Positions 1-10,225 of a stretch of DNA of 64,000 bases are shown in pieces. Source of the stretch: Pseudomonas sp. QS1027. Its GTDB lineage: Bacteria > Pseudomonadota > Gammaproteobacteria > Pseudomonadales > Pseudomonadaceae. The stretch covers positions 1 to 64,000 of the forward strand of contig NZ_PHSU01000008.1 of NCBI RefSeq assembly GCF_002814235.1, in the 5' to 3' direction. The position numbers and the translations under genes are program-made. Under the pieces are notes generated by a model. It was not told the DNA's origin. It saw nothing but the letters and a program-made list of their open reading frames with translations, and ran no database searches. Positions within the stretch are counted from its first letter, which is position 1. Each line of letters opens with the position of its first letter.

Positions 1-35
1 GGGTTTTGTTTTTGGGCCGCGAAAATCCCGGACAT

Positions 36-65
36 AAAAAACCACCCATGCAGGTGGTTTTTTTA
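36..65. terminator. Bidirectional intrinsic terminator downstream of queD
   Basis: A short stem (AAACCACC paired with GGTGGTTT) is flanked by an A-run on one side and a T-run on the other, so it can act on both strands. It lies just past the queD stop codon and probably ends that transcript. Confidence 0.75.
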
Positions 66-75
66 TAAGCGGGAT

Positions 76-432
76 TCACTCCCCGCGATAGATGCAGCCA
101 CTGGTGCAGGTCTCGTGGATACGAATCGCCGACAGCTCGGGCAGCAACGGCTTCAACTCCTGCCAGATCCACTTCGCCAGGTTCTCGCTGGTGGGGTTCT
201 CAAGGCCGGGAATATCATTCAGGTAGTTATGGTCCAGACGCTCATACAGCGGCTTGAAGATCGCCTTGATCTCCGAGAAGTCACGGATCCAGCCGGTATG
301 CGGGTCCATATCGCCGCTCAGATGAATCGCCACCTTGAACGAGTGACCATGCAGGCGACCGCATTTATGGCCGTCCGGCACGTGGGGCAGTTTGTGGGCG
401 GATTCGAACGTAAACTCTTTGAAGATTTCCAC
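76..432 (-). CDS. queD: 6-carboxy-5,6,7,8-tetrahydropterin synthase (QueD/PTPS family)
   Basis: QueD converts dihydroneopterin triphosphate to 6-carboxytetrahydropterin, the second step of queuosine (preQ0) synthesis in the cytoplasm. The 118-residue protein has the family's zinc histidines (SAHKLPH near residue 12 and the HGH at about 28-30), the active-site cysteine in [10 protein letters not shown], and the C-terminal IRIHET segment with its catalytic glutamate. Length is normal for the family. The start used is a GTG, because MEIFKEF is the conserved N-terminus and no ATG in frame fits. It appears to be a single-gene unit ended by the hairpin downstream. Confidence 0.95.
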   Translation of the reverse strand: MEIFKEFTFESAHKLPHVPDGHKCGRLHGHSFKVAIHLSGDMDPHTGWIRDFSEIKAIFKPLYERLDHNYLNDIPGLENPTSENLAKWIWQELKPLLPELSAIRIHETCTSGCIYRGE

Positions 433-516
433 GGTAATGTCAGCTCTGAAGGGTGGCCAGCGCGCAGCCGATGAATGCAGGGCGGCAGTTTAACAGCTTG
501 CGCGGCGGCAATCGCC

Positions 517-1596
517 TCAAAGCGCCAACAGGCGTTCACCCAGGCGGCCATTGTCGACCAGTTCGAGAAACTCGTCGCCCAGCCGCCGGCTCTGCTCCAT
601 CGCTTTGCGCCAATAGGCCTGGCGGCCCTTATCGTCACCCATATAACGCTTGAAGTCGTTACGATCAGGCAGCTTGCCGTGGGGCAGGCGGGCCAGGTAT
701 TCCCGCGAAGGCGCCAGCAGCAACACATCCTGCAACCTGTCCGGGTTGCCCCGGCGCCAGGGCAGGGTCTTGTCGAACCAGCCGGGGATGACCTTGTCGG
801 TGAAATGCGGATACAGCACCACATCGTCGCCGCTGTAGGGCAGGTCCAGGTGATAGTCCAGCAGCCCGCCATCGCGGTAGGTACCGACGCCGACTCCGGC
901 GATATCGCGCACGCCTTCCATCACCATCGGGATGGAGCCGGAGGCCAGCAGGCCCTGACGCAGATTGTCGGCGGCCAGGGGCAGGCAGCGTGATGGAAAG
1001 TCAGTGAGCGCCTGAAGGGGAGGGGCCAGTCGCGGATCATGCAGGATGATCCGCTCGAAATGCCGTGACAGGCGCGAGCGCTTGACCAGGTTGTCGGCGA
1101 TCACCGACGACAGCCCAAGCCCCAGGCGCCCCCGATGATCATGGGCGAGCAGACCATGGCTCTTCACGATCACCACATTCAGGCGATAATGGTTGTTGGT
1201 CAGGATCGACGCATCGCGGCCATCGAGCAGGTCATGGAGCATGCGCCGGCAGCTCTCGCTGACCTGGGCCATGGTCACGCCCTTGGCGAAGCTCTGTTCG
1301 TTGTAGAGTTGGCCCAACCGTGTAATGCCCTCGGCGGCATTCGGCAGGCAGGCACTGGCGAAGCGCCAGGCACCGATGGAGGCGCCGATCAGCGAGCGTT
1401 CCCGCGGACTGGCCGGCAGCCATTCACCGAACAGGGCCAGGTCCAGTCCCTGGATACCGAGGGCCTTTGGACCGCCGGCCGCACCGGGCAAGGTGCCGAC
1501 ATCGGCGGCTTTCAAGCCCTGTTCGCGAATGCGTTGCAGAGTCCGCTTGCCGGCCTTGAGGGTCAAGGCGGGAAACTTGATATGGATGGCGGTCAT
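517..1596 (-). CDS. Patatin-like phospholipase family protein
   Basis: Predicted serine lipid acyl hydrolase of 359 residues. The serine nucleophile elbow is visible as GASIGAW (GxSxG, about residues 71-77) and the dyad aspartate as DGG (about residue 243), the two signatures of patatins. The usual glycine-rich oxyanion motif near the N-terminus is not obvious. There is no signal peptide or clear membrane segment, so it is probably cytoplasmic. A GAGG ribosome site lies upstream of the ATG. Substrate is unknown; the family includes phospholipases A and lysophospholipases. Confidence 0.85.
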   Translation of the reverse strand: MTAIHIKFPALTLKAGKRTLQRIREQGLKAADVGTLPGAAGGPKALGIQGLDLALFGEWLPASPRERSLIGASIGAWRFASACLPNAAEGITRLGQLYNEQSFAKGVTMAQVSESCRRMLHDLLDGRDASILTNNHYRLNVVIVKSHGLLAHDHRGRLGLGLSSVIADNLVKRSRLSRHFERIILHDPRLAPPLQALTDFPSRCLPLAADNLRQGLLASGSIPMVMEGVRDIAGVGVGTYRDGGLLDYHLDLPYSGDDVVLYPHFTDKVIPGWFDKTLPWRRGNPDRLQDVLLLAPSREYLARLPHGKLPDRNDFKRYMGDDKGRQAYWRKAMEQSRRLGDEFLELVDNGRLGERLLAL

Positions 1597-1757
1597 ACGG
1601 GCCTCGTTCTACCGGGACAGCGATTATAAGGGAGCTCGCCGGCTGCGAGGGTGGTTCTCCTGCAAAAGCCAACACTCGGGCTGATACCGCTCTGAAAAAT
1701 TCAGTTTTGATTAAGTTGCGGTATTTACCCTGTGAAACTGACAGATCAGCCGATACC

Positions 1758-1886
1758 GAGCGGAATGAGCAAGACGGCGGTTTCACTTATCAGATAGAAC
1801 TGCGCGGCGCTCAGGGAGTTGAGTGGGATATTGAATCGGACGCCAGCGGCGGGCGGGTTCTCAAGGATCATCAGGACAGTCAATGA
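1758..1886 (+). pseudogene. 5'-truncated remnant of a PepSY-domain gene
   Basis: This frame encodes GGFTYQIELRGAQGVEWDIE followed by a segment ending [12 protein letters not shown]. That is the C-terminal half of a PepSY domain (xxYxVEL...xDAxxGxVLKD). No start codon, signal peptide or N-terminal half precedes it, although the frame stays open some way upstream. Its TGA overlaps the ATG of the intact PepSY gene. The simplest reading is a tandem pair of PepSY genes in which the first lost its 5' half. Translation from a non-standard start cannot be ruled out. Confidence 0.6.
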
Positions 1887-2191
1887 CGTTGAATCAGCAC
1901 GCCTGCACCCTGCTCGCGCTCGCGGCCTTCTGCTCCACGGTTTCGGCCAATGACCTGAACCAGGACGAGGCCCTGCGCCTGCGCCGCCAGGGCGTCATCA
2001 TGCCGCTGGAGCAACTGCTGCAGCAGGCCTTGAACCATTATCCCGGAGCGAAGCTGCTGGAAGCCGAACTGGTGAGCCGGCATGACGTCTATGTCTATGA
2101 CGTCGAGCTGTTGACCCGTGCCGGTGTCGTTCGGGATATCGAGCTGGATGCCAGCAATGGTCGTTTATTAAAAGACAAGGAAGACGATTGA
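1883..2191 (+). CDS. Periplasmic PepSY domain-containing protein
   Basis: A small secreted protein (102 aa) with a Sec-type signal peptide (hydrophobic [12 protein letters not shown], probable cleavage after VSA) and one PepSY domain (about residues 30-100: [14 protein letters not shown]...VYVYDVELL...[14 protein letters not shown]). PepSY proteins are thought to inhibit proteases or modulate sensor signalling in the periplasm; no enzymatic role is known. The stop overlaps the start of the response-regulator gene by 4 bp. That implies translational coupling and a role linked to the adjacent two-component system. Confidence 0.88.
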   Translation: MTLNQHACTLLALAAFCSTVSANDLNQDEALRLRRQGVIMPLEQLLQQALNHYPGAKLLEAELVSRHDVYVYDVELLTRAGVVRDIELDASNGRLLKDKEDD

Positions 2192-2859
2192 TGCGGTTGT
2201 TGTTGGTGGAAGACCATGTTCCCTTGGCGGACGAGCTGTTGGCCAGCCTGACCCGGCAAGGCTATGCCGTCGACTGGCTGGCCGATGGGCGCGATGCGCT
2301 CTTCCAGGGAGCGGTCGAGCCCTATGACCTGATCATCCTCGATCTCGGGCTGCCAGGGTTGCCGGGGCTCGAGGTGTTGCACAAGTGGCGCGCCGACAGC
2401 CTGGCGGTGCCGGTGCTGATCCTCACCGCGCGAGGCTCCTGGGCCGAGCGTATCGAAGGGCTCAAGGCCGGTGCCGACGATTACCTGACCAAGCCGTTTC
2501 ACCCGCAGGAGTTGCAGCTGCGGGTCCAGTCGTTGCTGCGCCGGGCTCGTGGCCAGGCCAACCAGCCGACCCTGAAGGCCGCCGGCCTGCATCTGGACGA
2601 AGGTCGCCAGTGCGTCAGCCGCGAGGGCGGCGACGTGCAGCTCACGGCAGCCGAATTCAGGCTGTTGCGTTACTTCATGCTGCACCCGGAACAGATTCTC
2701 TCGAAAAGCCATCTGGCCGAGCATCTCTACGACGGCGAAACCGAGCGTGATTCCAATGTGCTGGAGGTGCATGTCAATCACCTGCGACGCAAGCTCGGGC
2801 GCGGCGTGATTGAAACCCGCCGGGGCCAGGGTTATCGCTTTGGTGGCGCGGCTCAGTGA
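2188..2859 (+). CDS. OmpR/PhoP-family response regulator
   Basis: Two-domain transcriptional regulator of 223 residues. The N-terminal receiver has the acidic pocket (LVEDHVP), the phospho-acceptor Asp in [10 protein letters not shown] (about residue 51) and the conserved Lys in YLTKPFHP. The C-terminal winged helix runs from about 125 to 220 ([28 protein letters not shown]). It overlaps both neighbours, PepSY upstream and kinase downstream, forming one operon. Its position corresponds to the BqsR/CarR locus of P. aeruginosa, but I infer that from remembered synteny only. Confidence 0.93.
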   Translation: MMRLLLVEDHVPLADELLASLTRQGYAVDWLADGRDALFQGAVEPYDLIILDLGLPGLPGLEVLHKWRADSLAVPVLILTARGSWAERIEGLKAGADDYLTKPFHPQELQLRVQSLLRRARGQANQPTLKAAGLHLDEGRQCVSREGGDVQLTAAEFRLLRYFMLHPEQILSKSHLAEHLYDGETERDSNVLEVHVNHLRRKLGRGVIETRRGQGYRFGGAAQ

Positions 2860-4169
2860 AGTCGATTCAGCGCCGTCTGAGCCTGGGACTGGTCAGTGTG
2901 TTGCTCGTCGCCGGACTGGTGGTGGCGCCGACCAGCCTCTGGCTGTTCGAGCTGGGCCTGCAGCGCTATCTGGAAGACGGACTGCATGCTGACAGCGAAA
3001 GCCTGCTGGTGGCGCTGGTACGCACCCCCCAGGGGCTGAAACTGGATGAGCGGCGTTTGTCGCCGGCCTATCAGCGGCCCTTTTCCGGACATTACTTTCG
3101 GATCGACTTCGCCGATCAACACTGGCGCTCGCGTTCACTCTGGGACCAGGAGCTGCCCAGCGTCGAAAAGGCCGGGTTGCACGCCAACCTGCAACTGGGG
3201 CCGGAAGGGCAGATGCTGCTGGTGCTGCGTTCCGACTATCGACGCCTCGGCCAGTCGATCAGCATCAGTGTGGCCCAGGACTACACCCCGGTCCGCCGTA
3301 GTTTCCAGCTGATGCAGCGTATCGGCCTGGGCATCGGCCTGACCGCGCTGATCGTGATTCTGCTGTTGCAACGGGTCACCGTGCGCCGGGCCTTGCGCCC
3401 GCTGGAAAACGCCCGCAAGCAGATTGCCCAGTTGCAACAGGGACAACGCTCGCAACTCGACACCCAGGTGCCGGTGGAGCTGGAGCCGCTGGTGTCGCAG
3501 ATCAATCGCCTGCTGGCCCATACCGAGGGCAGCCTCAAGCGTTCGCGCAACGCCCTGGGCAATCTCGGCCACGCGCTCAAGACTCCGCTGGCAGTCATGC
3601 TGAGCCTGACCTCCAGTGCCGAACTGGACGCTCATCCGCTGCTGCGCAAGACCCTGCGTGAACAATTGGAGCAGATCCAGCAACGCCTGGAGCGGGAACT
3701 GGGGCGTGCCCGGCTGGCGGGGGATACCTTGCCCGGTGCGGTTTTCGATTGCGATGCGGAGCTGCCGGCGCTGTTCTCGACCCTGCGCATGATCCATGGC
3801 GAGCACCTGAGCCTGGAGCATGAGGTTGTCCCTGGCTTGCAGTTGCCCTGGGATCGCGAGGATCTGCTGGAACTGCTCGGCAACCTGCTGGACAACGCCT
3901 GCAAGTGGGCCGATGCGCAGGTGCGCCTGAGTATTGTCGAAGTCTCGGCCGGTTATCGCCTGGGGATCGAGGATGATGGTCCGGGCATTCCGGCGCAGAG
4001 TAGGGCGCAGGTCTTCAGCCGCGGTACCCGCCTGGACGAACAGACCCGCGGGCATGGGCTGGGCCTGGGGATCGTGCGGGATATCGTCGAGGCCTGGGGC
4101 GGCGATCTGCGTTTGTCGAACAGCCCGCTGGGCGGGCTGCTGGTGACGGTCGATGTACCACGCCGCTAG
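2856..4169 (+). CDS. Membrane sensor histidine kinase
   Basis: Partner of the preceding regulator (437 aa). It has an N-terminal membrane helix (about 12-32), a periplasmic sensor of about 125 residues, a second helix near 155-170, HAMP, then a histidine kinase core. The H-box reads [10 protein letters not shown], the PhoQ-like variant. The N-box is [11 protein letters not shown], the G1 box DDGPGIP and the G2 box GHGLGLGI. The GTG start overlaps the regulator's stop codon. By position it may be BqsS/CarS-like (a metal sensor), but I see no RExxE iron-binding motif in the sensor domain, so ligand and name remain open. Confidence 0.92.
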   Translation: MKSIQRRLSLGLVSVLLVAGLVVAPTSLWLFELGLQRYLEDGLHADSESLLVALVRTPQGLKLDERRLSPAYQRPFSGHYFRIDFADQHWRSRSLWDQELPSVEKAGLHANLQLGPEGQMLLVLRSDYRRLGQSISISVAQDYTPVRRSFQLMQRIGLGIGLTALIVILLLQRVTVRRALRPLENARKQIAQLQQGQRSQLDTQVPVELEPLVSQINRLLAHTEGSLKRSRNALGNLGHALKTPLAVMLSLTSSAELDAHPLLRKTLREQLEQIQQRLERELGRARLAGDTLPGAVFDCDAELPALFSTLRMIHGEHLSLEHEVVPGLQLPWDREDLLELLGNLLDNACKWADAQVRLSIVEVSAGYRLGIEDDGPGIPAQSRAQVFSRGTRLDEQTRGHGLGLGIVRDIVEAWGGDLRLSNSPLGGLLVTVDVPRR

Positions 4170-4172
4170 AGC

Positions 4173-6320
4173 CTAGGCGCGGAACTGGTCCATCAGGCCC
4201 TGCTGCTGGTTGGCGAGGCTGTTGAGGGACTGGCTGACCCGCGCCGATTCATTGGCCTGGCCGGACAGCGATTCGGTGACGTCGCGAATGGTCGCCACAT
4301 TGCTGTTGATCTCCTCGGCCACCGCGCTCTGTTCTTCCGCCGCACTGGCGATCTGCAGGTTCATGTCGCTGATCACCGTCACCGCTTCGCCGATCTGTTG
4401 CAGGGCGGTCACTGCCTGGCCGACCTGTTCGACACTGCCTTGCGCCTGACGGTGGCTGTTGCCCATGGAGGTGACCACTTCCTGGGTCCCGCTCTGCAAC
4501 TGCTCGATGACTTGGCGGGTTTCTTCCACCGACTCCTGGGTGCGTCGGGCCAGGTTGCGCACTTCATCGGCGACCACGGCAAAACCGCGTCCGGCTTCAC
4601 CGGCACGAGCAGCCTCGATGGCGGCATTGAGCGCCAGCAGGTTGGTCTGTTCGGCAATGGCGCGAATCACCTCCAGTACCGAGCCGATCTTCTCGCTGTT
4701 GGCCGCCAGCCCTTCGACCTGGACCATGGCCGCGCTCATGTCGGCGGCCAGGTGACCGATGCTGCTGGTGGTGCGGTCGATCACCGTCAGGCCCTGGCGC
4801 GTGGCCTGGTCGGCGGCACGCGCTGCCTGGGCCGCCTGGGCGGCGCTGCGGGCGACATCCTGGGCGGTGGCGCTCATTTCGTGGGATGCGGTGGCGACCT
4901 GGTCGACCTGGCGGTACTGCTGCTCCATGCCGGCGCTGGTCTGGGTGGCAATGGCGGCGGACTGGTCGGCGGTGCCGCGGGCGTCCTGTACCGAGCGCTT
5001 GACCTCGGCGATCACCGGTTGCAGCTTGTCGAGGAAACGGTTGAACCAGCCGGCCAACTGGCCCAGTTCGTCGCGCTTGTCATAGGTCAGGCGGCGGGTC
5101 AGGTCGCCTTCGCCGCTGGCAATGTCTTCGAGCATCCGCGCCACGGTCAGGATCGGCCGGGTCACGCTGCGGGCCATCAGCCAGACCAGCAACAGCCCGA
5201 CCACCGCGGCCAGCAGGCCAAGGCCGAGTTCGGTCAGGGTGCCGGCGGCATTACGCTCGTCGAGTTGGGCCTTGAGTGTTTCTGCCGGTCCTACCAGGAC
5301 CTTTTCCGGGATATCGAGCAATACGCCCCAGGACTTGCCGTCGGGAATCGGCTGGAACGGCGCGAGGATCTTCAACCGTTCCTGTTCGCGCAGGCTCTGT
5401 GTCCGGGTGCTGCTGGCCAGTTGGCGGATCAGTGCGGCACCGTTGAGGGGATCGATCTTGTCCAGGCGCTGGCTGAGTTTGCTGGCGTCCGGGCTGTAGC
5501 CGGCCAGCAGGCCCACCGGGCTGAGGATGCTGACGCTGGTCTGGCCGTCATAGAGCTTCTTGCTCGCCTGCTGGCTGACCGCTTGCAGACTGTTGAGGTT
5601 GATATCCACCGACAACGAGGCAATCACTTTGCCTTCGACCATCAACGGAAACACGATGCTGGTCATCAGCACGTTCTGGCCGTTGATTGCATAGAAGTAA
5701 GGTTCGATCACGCAGGGTTTGAGGGTACTGCGCGGGCAGGTGAACCAGGCATTGTTCGGTTCGCCGCTGGGGCCGGTGCTGGTGTCGGCCATATCGCTTT
5801 CCGGCAGCGGCATGGAGGTCAGCTGGCCCGGGGTCGGTTGCGACCAGTAGAGGGCAAAGCGGCCCTTGTCATTGCTGCCGATCTCCTTCTGGCCGGCGAA
5901 CAGTTCATCCTTGCCGTCCAGCGCATTGGCTTCGAAGACCAGGGACAGGCCGAGCAGGTCCGGGTTGGCTTGCAGCGCGGACTTCACCTGGCGGGTCAGG
6001 TCCTCGCGCAGGTCGAAGGCATCGAGAAAGCGTTTTTCCGCCTGTTCACGCAGGAACAGCACCTGACGGGCAAAGCCGCTGCCGTATTGGTAGGCGTCCA
6101 TGAATTGACGACGAATGATCAGCGCCTGGACCTCGCCCTGGGCTTCGATCCGCGCCTGGGCCGCTTCGTTGAGCATCTCCATGCTCGAGGTTTTCACCAG
6201 TTCCGAGCTGTGTTCCATGCGGTAGAGGGAAAGACCTACCAGCAGGGTGACCACGCCCGACAGGCAGAGCCCGGCGAGCAGGGTGATTTTCCACTGAATG
6301 GAAAGCTGTCTGAGCGACAT
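4173..6320 (-). CDS. Methyl-accepting chemotaxis protein with large periplasmic (dCache-type) sensor; TlpQ/McpU-like
   Basis: Transmembrane chemoreceptor of 715 residues. A helix at about 12-32 is followed by about 320 periplasmic residues, a second helix ([14 protein letters not shown], about 365-385), HAMP ([20 protein letters not shown]) and a methyl-accepting cytoplasmic rod with the tip [19 protein letters not shown]. Sensor size fits a double Cache domain. Length and position match TlpQ (PA2654) of P. aeruginosa, a histamine/polyamine/ethylene receptor, so similar ligands are plausible but inferred. There is no C-terminal CheR-binding pentapeptide. An AAGGA site precedes the ATG. It is divergent from the tandem receptors. 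Confidence 0.92.
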   Translation of the reverse strand: MSLRQLSIQWKITLLAGLCLSGVVTLLVGLSLYRMEHSSELVKTSSMEMLNEAAQARIEAQGEVQALIIRRQFMDAYQYGSGFARQVLFLREQAEKRFLDAFDLREDLTRQVKSALQANPDLLGLSLVFEANALDGKDELFAGQKEIGSNDKGRFALYWSQPTPGQLTSMPLPESDMADTSTGPSGEPNNAWFTCPRSTLKPCVIEPYFYAINGQNVLMTSIVFPLMVEGKVIASLSVDINLNSLQAVSQQASKKLYDGQTSVSILSPVGLLAGYSPDASKLSQRLDKIDPLNGAALIRQLASSTRTQSLREQERLKILAPFQPIPDGKSWGVLLDIPEKVLVGPAETLKAQLDERNAAGTLTELGLGLLAAVVGLLLVWLMARSVTRPILTVARMLEDIASGEGDLTRRLTYDKRDELGQLAGWFNRFLDKLQPVIAEVKRSVQDARGTADQSAAIATQTSAGMEQQYRQVDQVATASHEMSATAQDVARSAAQAAQAARAADQATRQGLTVIDRTTSSIGHLAADMSAAMVQVEGLAANSEKIGSVLEVIRAIAEQTNLLALNAAIEAARAGEAGRGFAVVADEVRNLARRTQESVEETRQVIEQLQSGTQEVVTSMGNSHRQAQGSVEQVGQAVTALQQIGEAVTVISDMNLQIASAAEEQSAVAEEINSNVATIRDVTESLSGQANESARVSQSLNSLANQQQGLMDQFRA

Positions 6321-6640
6321 GAAGTGACATCCTTAATCGGGGGCAACAGAAGACGGAAGGTTTAACGGCGTACGGCTTTTTTTCTTTATTTAATTGTTCA
6401 ATCAAAAATAAGTAAAGGCCTTCAGTGAACGTCTATTTCACTGAAAAATATAGGGTTATTGGATAGGCCGAGGCCGTTTCACGGCGGCAGGGAGTGGGCG
6501 CGCAGGGAGAATAACGTCAACCCGTAATTGGCTGATATCCGTAGTGCGTCATTTGCGTGTATCAATAGCCACTATGCTCAACTTTGGCCGTCCCAAGCCG
6601 CTAACCCGTTGAGCGTCTATTCCTATAAGAGAGCATCATC
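6321..6640. other. Intergenic region between divergent chemoreceptor genes
   Basis: This 320-bp stretch holds no gene. It must contain divergent promoters. I could not match a convincing FliA or RpoN promoter by eye. Its right end carries the leader shared by the two tandem receptors (see the repeat entry). Confidence 0.6.
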
Positions 6641-8323
6641 ATGGGTCTGAGCCTGAAGGCGAAAGTCGTGTCCCTCGCAGTACTACCGGTATTGCTCTGT
6701 GCTGTGGTGATCAGTCTGACCACGGTCTGGATGCTGCAGAATCAGGCCAGGGATGAGGTGGAGGAGACCCATCAGCGGTTGCTGTCGGAGTCCAAGGCGA
6801 CCTTGCAGAACTACGTCACCCAGGTGATGACCGCGATCAAGCCGCTCTACGATGCTTCGGCGCCGGGTGACCTGACGGCCCGGGCCCAGGCGGTGAAATT
6901 GCTGTCGAGTATCAAGTATGGCAAGGACGGTTACTTTTTCGGCTACGACTCGCAAGTCGTGCGGGTGTTCAAGAGCGACAACCCGGATGGCGTCGGCAAG
7001 AGTTTCAAGGATGCCCGCGACCCGAATGGCGTCTACGTCAACCGTGACCTGGTGCAGGTCGCCAAGGACGGTACCCATTACCTGACCTACAGTGCGTCGC
7101 TGGCCACCAACGAACAGGTGCTGGTGCCCAAGATCGGTTACACCGAATTCCTGCCCAAGTGGGACATGGCCATCGGTACCTTCGTCAACCTTGACGGCAT
7201 CGATGCCCAGGTCGCGGAGCTGGAGACCAAGGTCCATCAGCGCATGGAAGGGGTGATCCTGAGCATTCTCGGAATCACCGCCGTGGTGCTGCTGGTGATC
7301 GCGGTTCTCGGGGTGCTGATGGCGAATGCCATTTTGCGACCCTTGCAATTGATGAAGCTCAGCCTGGACGATATTGCCGCTGGGGAAGGTGACCTGACCC
7401 GGCGCCTGGAGATCACCAGCCAGGATGAACTGGGCCAGTTGGCCGGTTCCTTCAACCGCTTTGTCGACAAGATCCATGGCCTGGTGCGGCAGATCACTGA
7501 AATGACTGTGCAGCTGACCACGTTGGTCGGCCAGGTCAGTGATCAGGCCCAGCGCTCGGAACAGGCGATGGAGCGCCAGCGTCACGAAACCGATCAGGTG
7601 GCCACCGCGATCAACGAAATGTCCTCGGCGGCCCAGGAAGTGGCACGTAGCGCACAAGGTGCGGCGGTTGCCGCGCAGCAGACCGATGTCGAGGGCAAGA
7701 CCGCCAAGCGCGTGGTCGACGGCAGCATCCAGCAGATCCATGCGCTGGTGAAGGACATTCGCCACAGCGGCACCACCCTCGACAGCCTGCAACAGGACGT
7801 GACCTCGATTGTCAGCGTGCTCGGGGTGATTCGTTCGATTGCCGAGCAGACCAACCTGTTGGCGCTTAACGCCGCCATCGAGGCGGCGCGGGCCGGTGAG
7901 GCGGGACGCGGCTTTGCGGTGGTGGCCGATGAAGTGCGGGCGCTGGCCAGCCGGACCCAGCAGAGCACCCAGGAAATCCAGGGCATGATCGATCGTCTGC
8001 AAACGGGAACGCAGGTGGCGGTGGAGGCCATGCGCCGTTCCAGCGATGCTGGCGACGGGACTTCGGATCGGGCCAACGAGGCCGGTGCATCGCTCGATAC
8101 CATGGCGCAGTTGATCGGCACCATCAACGCGATGAACGCGCAGATCGCCAGTGCCGCCGAAGAGCAGACCGCGGTGGCCGAAGAAATCAACCGCAGCGTG
8201 CACCAGATCGCCACGGCGGTGGACAGCGTGGCGGATGAAACCCAGCGCGGTGCCCAGACCTCCCGCAGCCTGGCGGAGCTGGGACGCAGCCTGGGCAAGC
8301 TGGTGGGGCAGTTCAGGATCTAA
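6641..8323 (+). CDS. Methyl-accepting chemotaxis protein with sCache_2-type sensor, copy 1 (CtpM-like)
   Basis: Chemoreceptor of 560 residues: helix at about 8-30, periplasmic single Cache domain (hallmark [14 protein letters not shown] and [15 protein letters not shown]), helix at about 203-226, HAMP ([20 protein letters not shown]) and signalling domain with tip [19 protein letters not shown]. Single-Cache receptors of this type in Pseudomonas bind small organic acids. The position corresponds to P. aeruginosa CtpM (PA2652, malate), so a C3-C4 acid ligand is a reasonable inference. The AAGAGAG ribosome site supports the start. It is followed 45 bp later by copy 2. Confidence 0.93.
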   Translation: MGLSLKAKVVSLAVLPVLLCAVVISLTTVWMLQNQARDEVEETHQRLLSESKATLQNYVTQVMTAIKPLYDASAPGDLTARAQAVKLLSSIKYGKDGYFFGYDSQVVRVFKSDNPDGVGKSFKDARDPNGVYVNRDLVQVAKDGTHYLTYSASLATNEQVLVPKIGYTEFLPKWDMAIGTFVNLDGIDAQVAELETKVHQRMEGVILSILGITAVVLLVIAVLGVLMANAILRPLQLMKLSLDDIAAGEGDLTRRLEITSQDELGQLAGSFNRFVDKIHGLVRQITEMTVQLTTLVGQVSDQAQRSEQAMERQRHETDQVATAINEMSSAAQEVARSAQGAAVAAQQTDVEGKTAKRVVDGSIQQIHALVKDIRHSGTTLDSLQQDVTSIVSVLGVIRSIAEQTNLLALNAAIEAARAGEAGRGFAVVADEVRALASRTQQSTQEIQGMIDRLQTGTQVAVEAMRRSSDAGDGTSDRANEAGASLDTMAQLIGTINAMNAQIASAAEEQTAVAEEINRSVHQIATAVDSVADETQRGAQTSRSLAELGRSLGKLVGQFRI

Positions 8324-8368
8324 AAGCTGAAAGCCGTTGACCGTCCATTCCTATAAGAGAGAACCATT

Positions 8369-10051
8369 ATGCGTCTGAGCCTGAAGACCAAAGTCGTGTC
8401 CCTCGCGGTACTGCCGGTATTGCTCTGCGCCCTGGTGATCAGTCTGACCATGGTTTGGATCTTGCAGAATCAGGCCAAGGATGAGGTGGAGGAAACCCGT
8501 CAGCGTCTGCTGTCGGAGGCCAAGGTGACCTTGCAGAATTACGTCACCCTGGCGATCACCGCGATCAAGCCGCTCTACGATGCGTCGGCCCCGGGCGACA
8601 TGGCGGTCCGAGCCCAGGCGGTGAAATTGCTGTCGAGTATCAAGTATGGCAAGGAAGGCTACTTTTTCGGCACCGACTCGCAGATCGTGCGGGTGTTCAA
8701 GAGTGACAACCCCGAGGGTGTCGGCAAGAATTTCAACGACGCCCACGACGCCAATGGCATCTATTACACCCGCGAGCTGGTCCGGGTGGCCAAGGACGGA
8801 ACCCATTACCTGAGATACAGCGCACCGCTACCTGGAAATGATCAGGTACTGATACCCAAGATCGCTTACACCGAATTCCTGCCCAAATGGGATATGTCCG
8901 TCGGTACCTCGATCAGCATCGACGGCATCGAGGCCCAGGTCGCTGAGGTGGAGGCCAAGGTCCATCAGCGCATGGAAGGGGTGATCCTGAGTATTTTCGG
9001 GATCGCCCTCGTGGTGTTGCTGGTAATCGCGGTCGTCGGGGCGCTGGTGGGCAATGGCATTCTGCGGCCGTTGCAACTGATGAAGCTCAGCCTGGACGAT
9101 ATCGCGGCCGGGGAGGGCGACCTGACCCGGCGCCTGGAGATCACCAGCGAGGACGAACTGGGCCAGTTGGCCGGTTCCTTCAATCGTTTTGTCGACAAGA
9201 TCCATGGCCTGGTGCGGCAGATCAGCGAAATGACCGTGCAGCTTACGGCGTTGGTCGGTCAGGTCAGCGACCAGGCCCAGCGTTCGGAACAGGCGATGGA
9301 GCGTCAACGCCACGAAACCGACCAGGTGGCCACGGCGATCAACCAGATGTCCTCGGCGGCCCAGGAAGTGGCACGTGGCGCCCAAGGGGCGGCGATCGCC
9401 GCGCAGCAGACCGATGCCGAGGGCAAGACCGCCAAGCGGGTGGTCGACGGCAGCATCCAGCAGATCCATGCACTGGTGAAGGATATCCGTCACAGCGGCA
9501 CCACCCTGGACAGCCTGCAACAGGACGTGACCTCGATCGTCAGCGTGCTCGGGGTGATTCGTTCGATTGCCGAGCAGACCAACCTCCTGGCCCTCAACGC
9601 TGCCATCGAGGCGGCGCGAGCGGGTGAGGCGGGGCGTGGGTTTGCGGTGGTGGCCGATGAAGTGCGGGCGCTGGCCAGCCGGACCCAGCAGAGCACCCAG
9701 GAAATCCAGGGCATGATCGATCGTCTGCAAACGGGAACGCAGGTGGCGGTGGAGGCCATGCGCCGTTCCAGCGAGGCGGGTGACGGGACTTCGGATCAGG
9801 CCAACGAGGCCGGTGCGTCGCTGGATACCATGGCGCAGTTGATCGGCACCATCAACACGATGAACGCGCAGATCGCCAGCGCTGCCGACGAGCAGACCGC
9901 GGTGGCCGAGGAGATCAACCGCAGCGTGCACCAGATCGCCTCGGCAGTGGACAGCGTGGCGGATGAAACCCAGCGCAGCGCCCAGACCTCCCGCAGTCTG
10001 GCGGAGCTGGGACGCAGCCTGGGCAAGTTGGTAGGACAGTTCCGGATCTGA
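8369..10051 (+). CDS. Methyl-accepting chemotaxis protein with sCache_2-type sensor, copy 2 (CtpM-like)
   Basis: Paralogue of the preceding receptor with identical length (560 aa) and domain order. The sensor differs at clustered sites: copy 2 reads [39 protein letters not shown] and [12 protein letters not shown], where copy 1 has [39 protein letters not shown] and [12 protein letters not shown]. The signalling region is almost the same. This pattern suggests altered ligand preference with conserved output. It has its own AAGAGAG ribosome site and probably shares a transcript with copy 1. A REPIN follows. Confidence 0.93.
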   Translation: MRLSLKTKVVSLAVLPVLLCALVISLTMVWILQNQAKDEVEETRQRLLSEAKVTLQNYVTLAITAIKPLYDASAPGDMAVRAQAVKLLSSIKYGKEGYFFGTDSQIVRVFKSDNPEGVGKNFNDAHDANGIYYTRELVRVAKDGTHYLRYSAPLPGNDQVLIPKIAYTEFLPKWDMSVGTSISIDGIEAQVAEVEAKVHQRMEGVILSIFGIALVVLLVIAVVGALVGNGILRPLQLMKLSLDDIAAGEGDLTRRLEITSEDELGQLAGSFNRFVDKIHGLVRQISEMTVQLTALVGQVSDQAQRSEQAMERQRHETDQVATAINQMSSAAQEVARGAQGAAIAAQQTDAEGKTAKRVVDGSIQQIHALVKDIRHSGTTLDSLQQDVTSIVSVLGVIRSIAEQTNLLALNAAIEAARAGEAGRGFAVVADEVRALASRTQQSTQEIQGMIDRLQTGTQVAVEAMRRSSEAGDGTSDQANEAGASLDTMAQLIGTINTMNAQIASAADEQTAVAEEINRSVHQIASAVDSVADETQRSAQTSRSLAELGRSLGKLVGQFRI

Positions 10052-10072
10052 TTGCGGGTTTGTGGAGAACAT

Positions 10073-10205
10073 TGTGGCGAGCGGGCTTGCCCGCGTTGGG
10101 TCGCGAAGCGGCCCTAAAACCGGCGAACTCTTCCTATCTGGCAGACCGAGGTGTCAGGGTTTACGACTGCTTCGCAGCCGAGCGCGGGCAAGCCCGCTCG
10201 CCACA
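10073..10205. repeat. REPIN (inverted pair of REP palindromes)
   Basis: TGTGGCGAGCGGGCTTGCCC begins the left arm and its reverse complement ends the element. The loop region holds smaller stems (TCGCGAAGCGGC, GACTGCTTCGCAGCC). This is the classic Pseudomonas REP doublet mobilised by RAYT transposases. No RAYT gene is in the window. A second copy lies at 53402-53535 in the opposite orientation. Confidence 0.93.
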
Positions 10206-10225
10206 GGACTGTGCTCGACTTCAAA

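Larger units (their letters stand above)
6607..10051. repeat. Tandem duplication of a chemoreceptor gene (unit about 1.73 kb)
   Basis: Two direct copies are offset by exactly 1728 bp: 6607-8323 and 8335-10051. The copied unit starts in the 5' leader. Both genes share ATTCCTATAAGAGAG (6619-6633 and 8347-8361), placed 7 nt before each ATG. The coding parts are the same length with no net indel. Divergence is concentrated in the ligand-binding domain, while long stretches of the signalling domain are nearly identical. Confidence 0.95.

Noticed and set aside
4398..6365. Long plus-strand frame (about 655 codons) opposite the dCache chemoreceptor
   Set aside because: It has low-complexity composition and no ribosome site, and it mirrors a fully supported chemoreceptor gene.
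6321..6640. FliA or RpoN promoter for the chemoreceptors
   Set aside because: TTGCGT and TATGCT occur but only 14 bp apart, and no GCCGATAA or GG-N10-GC type match was convincing.
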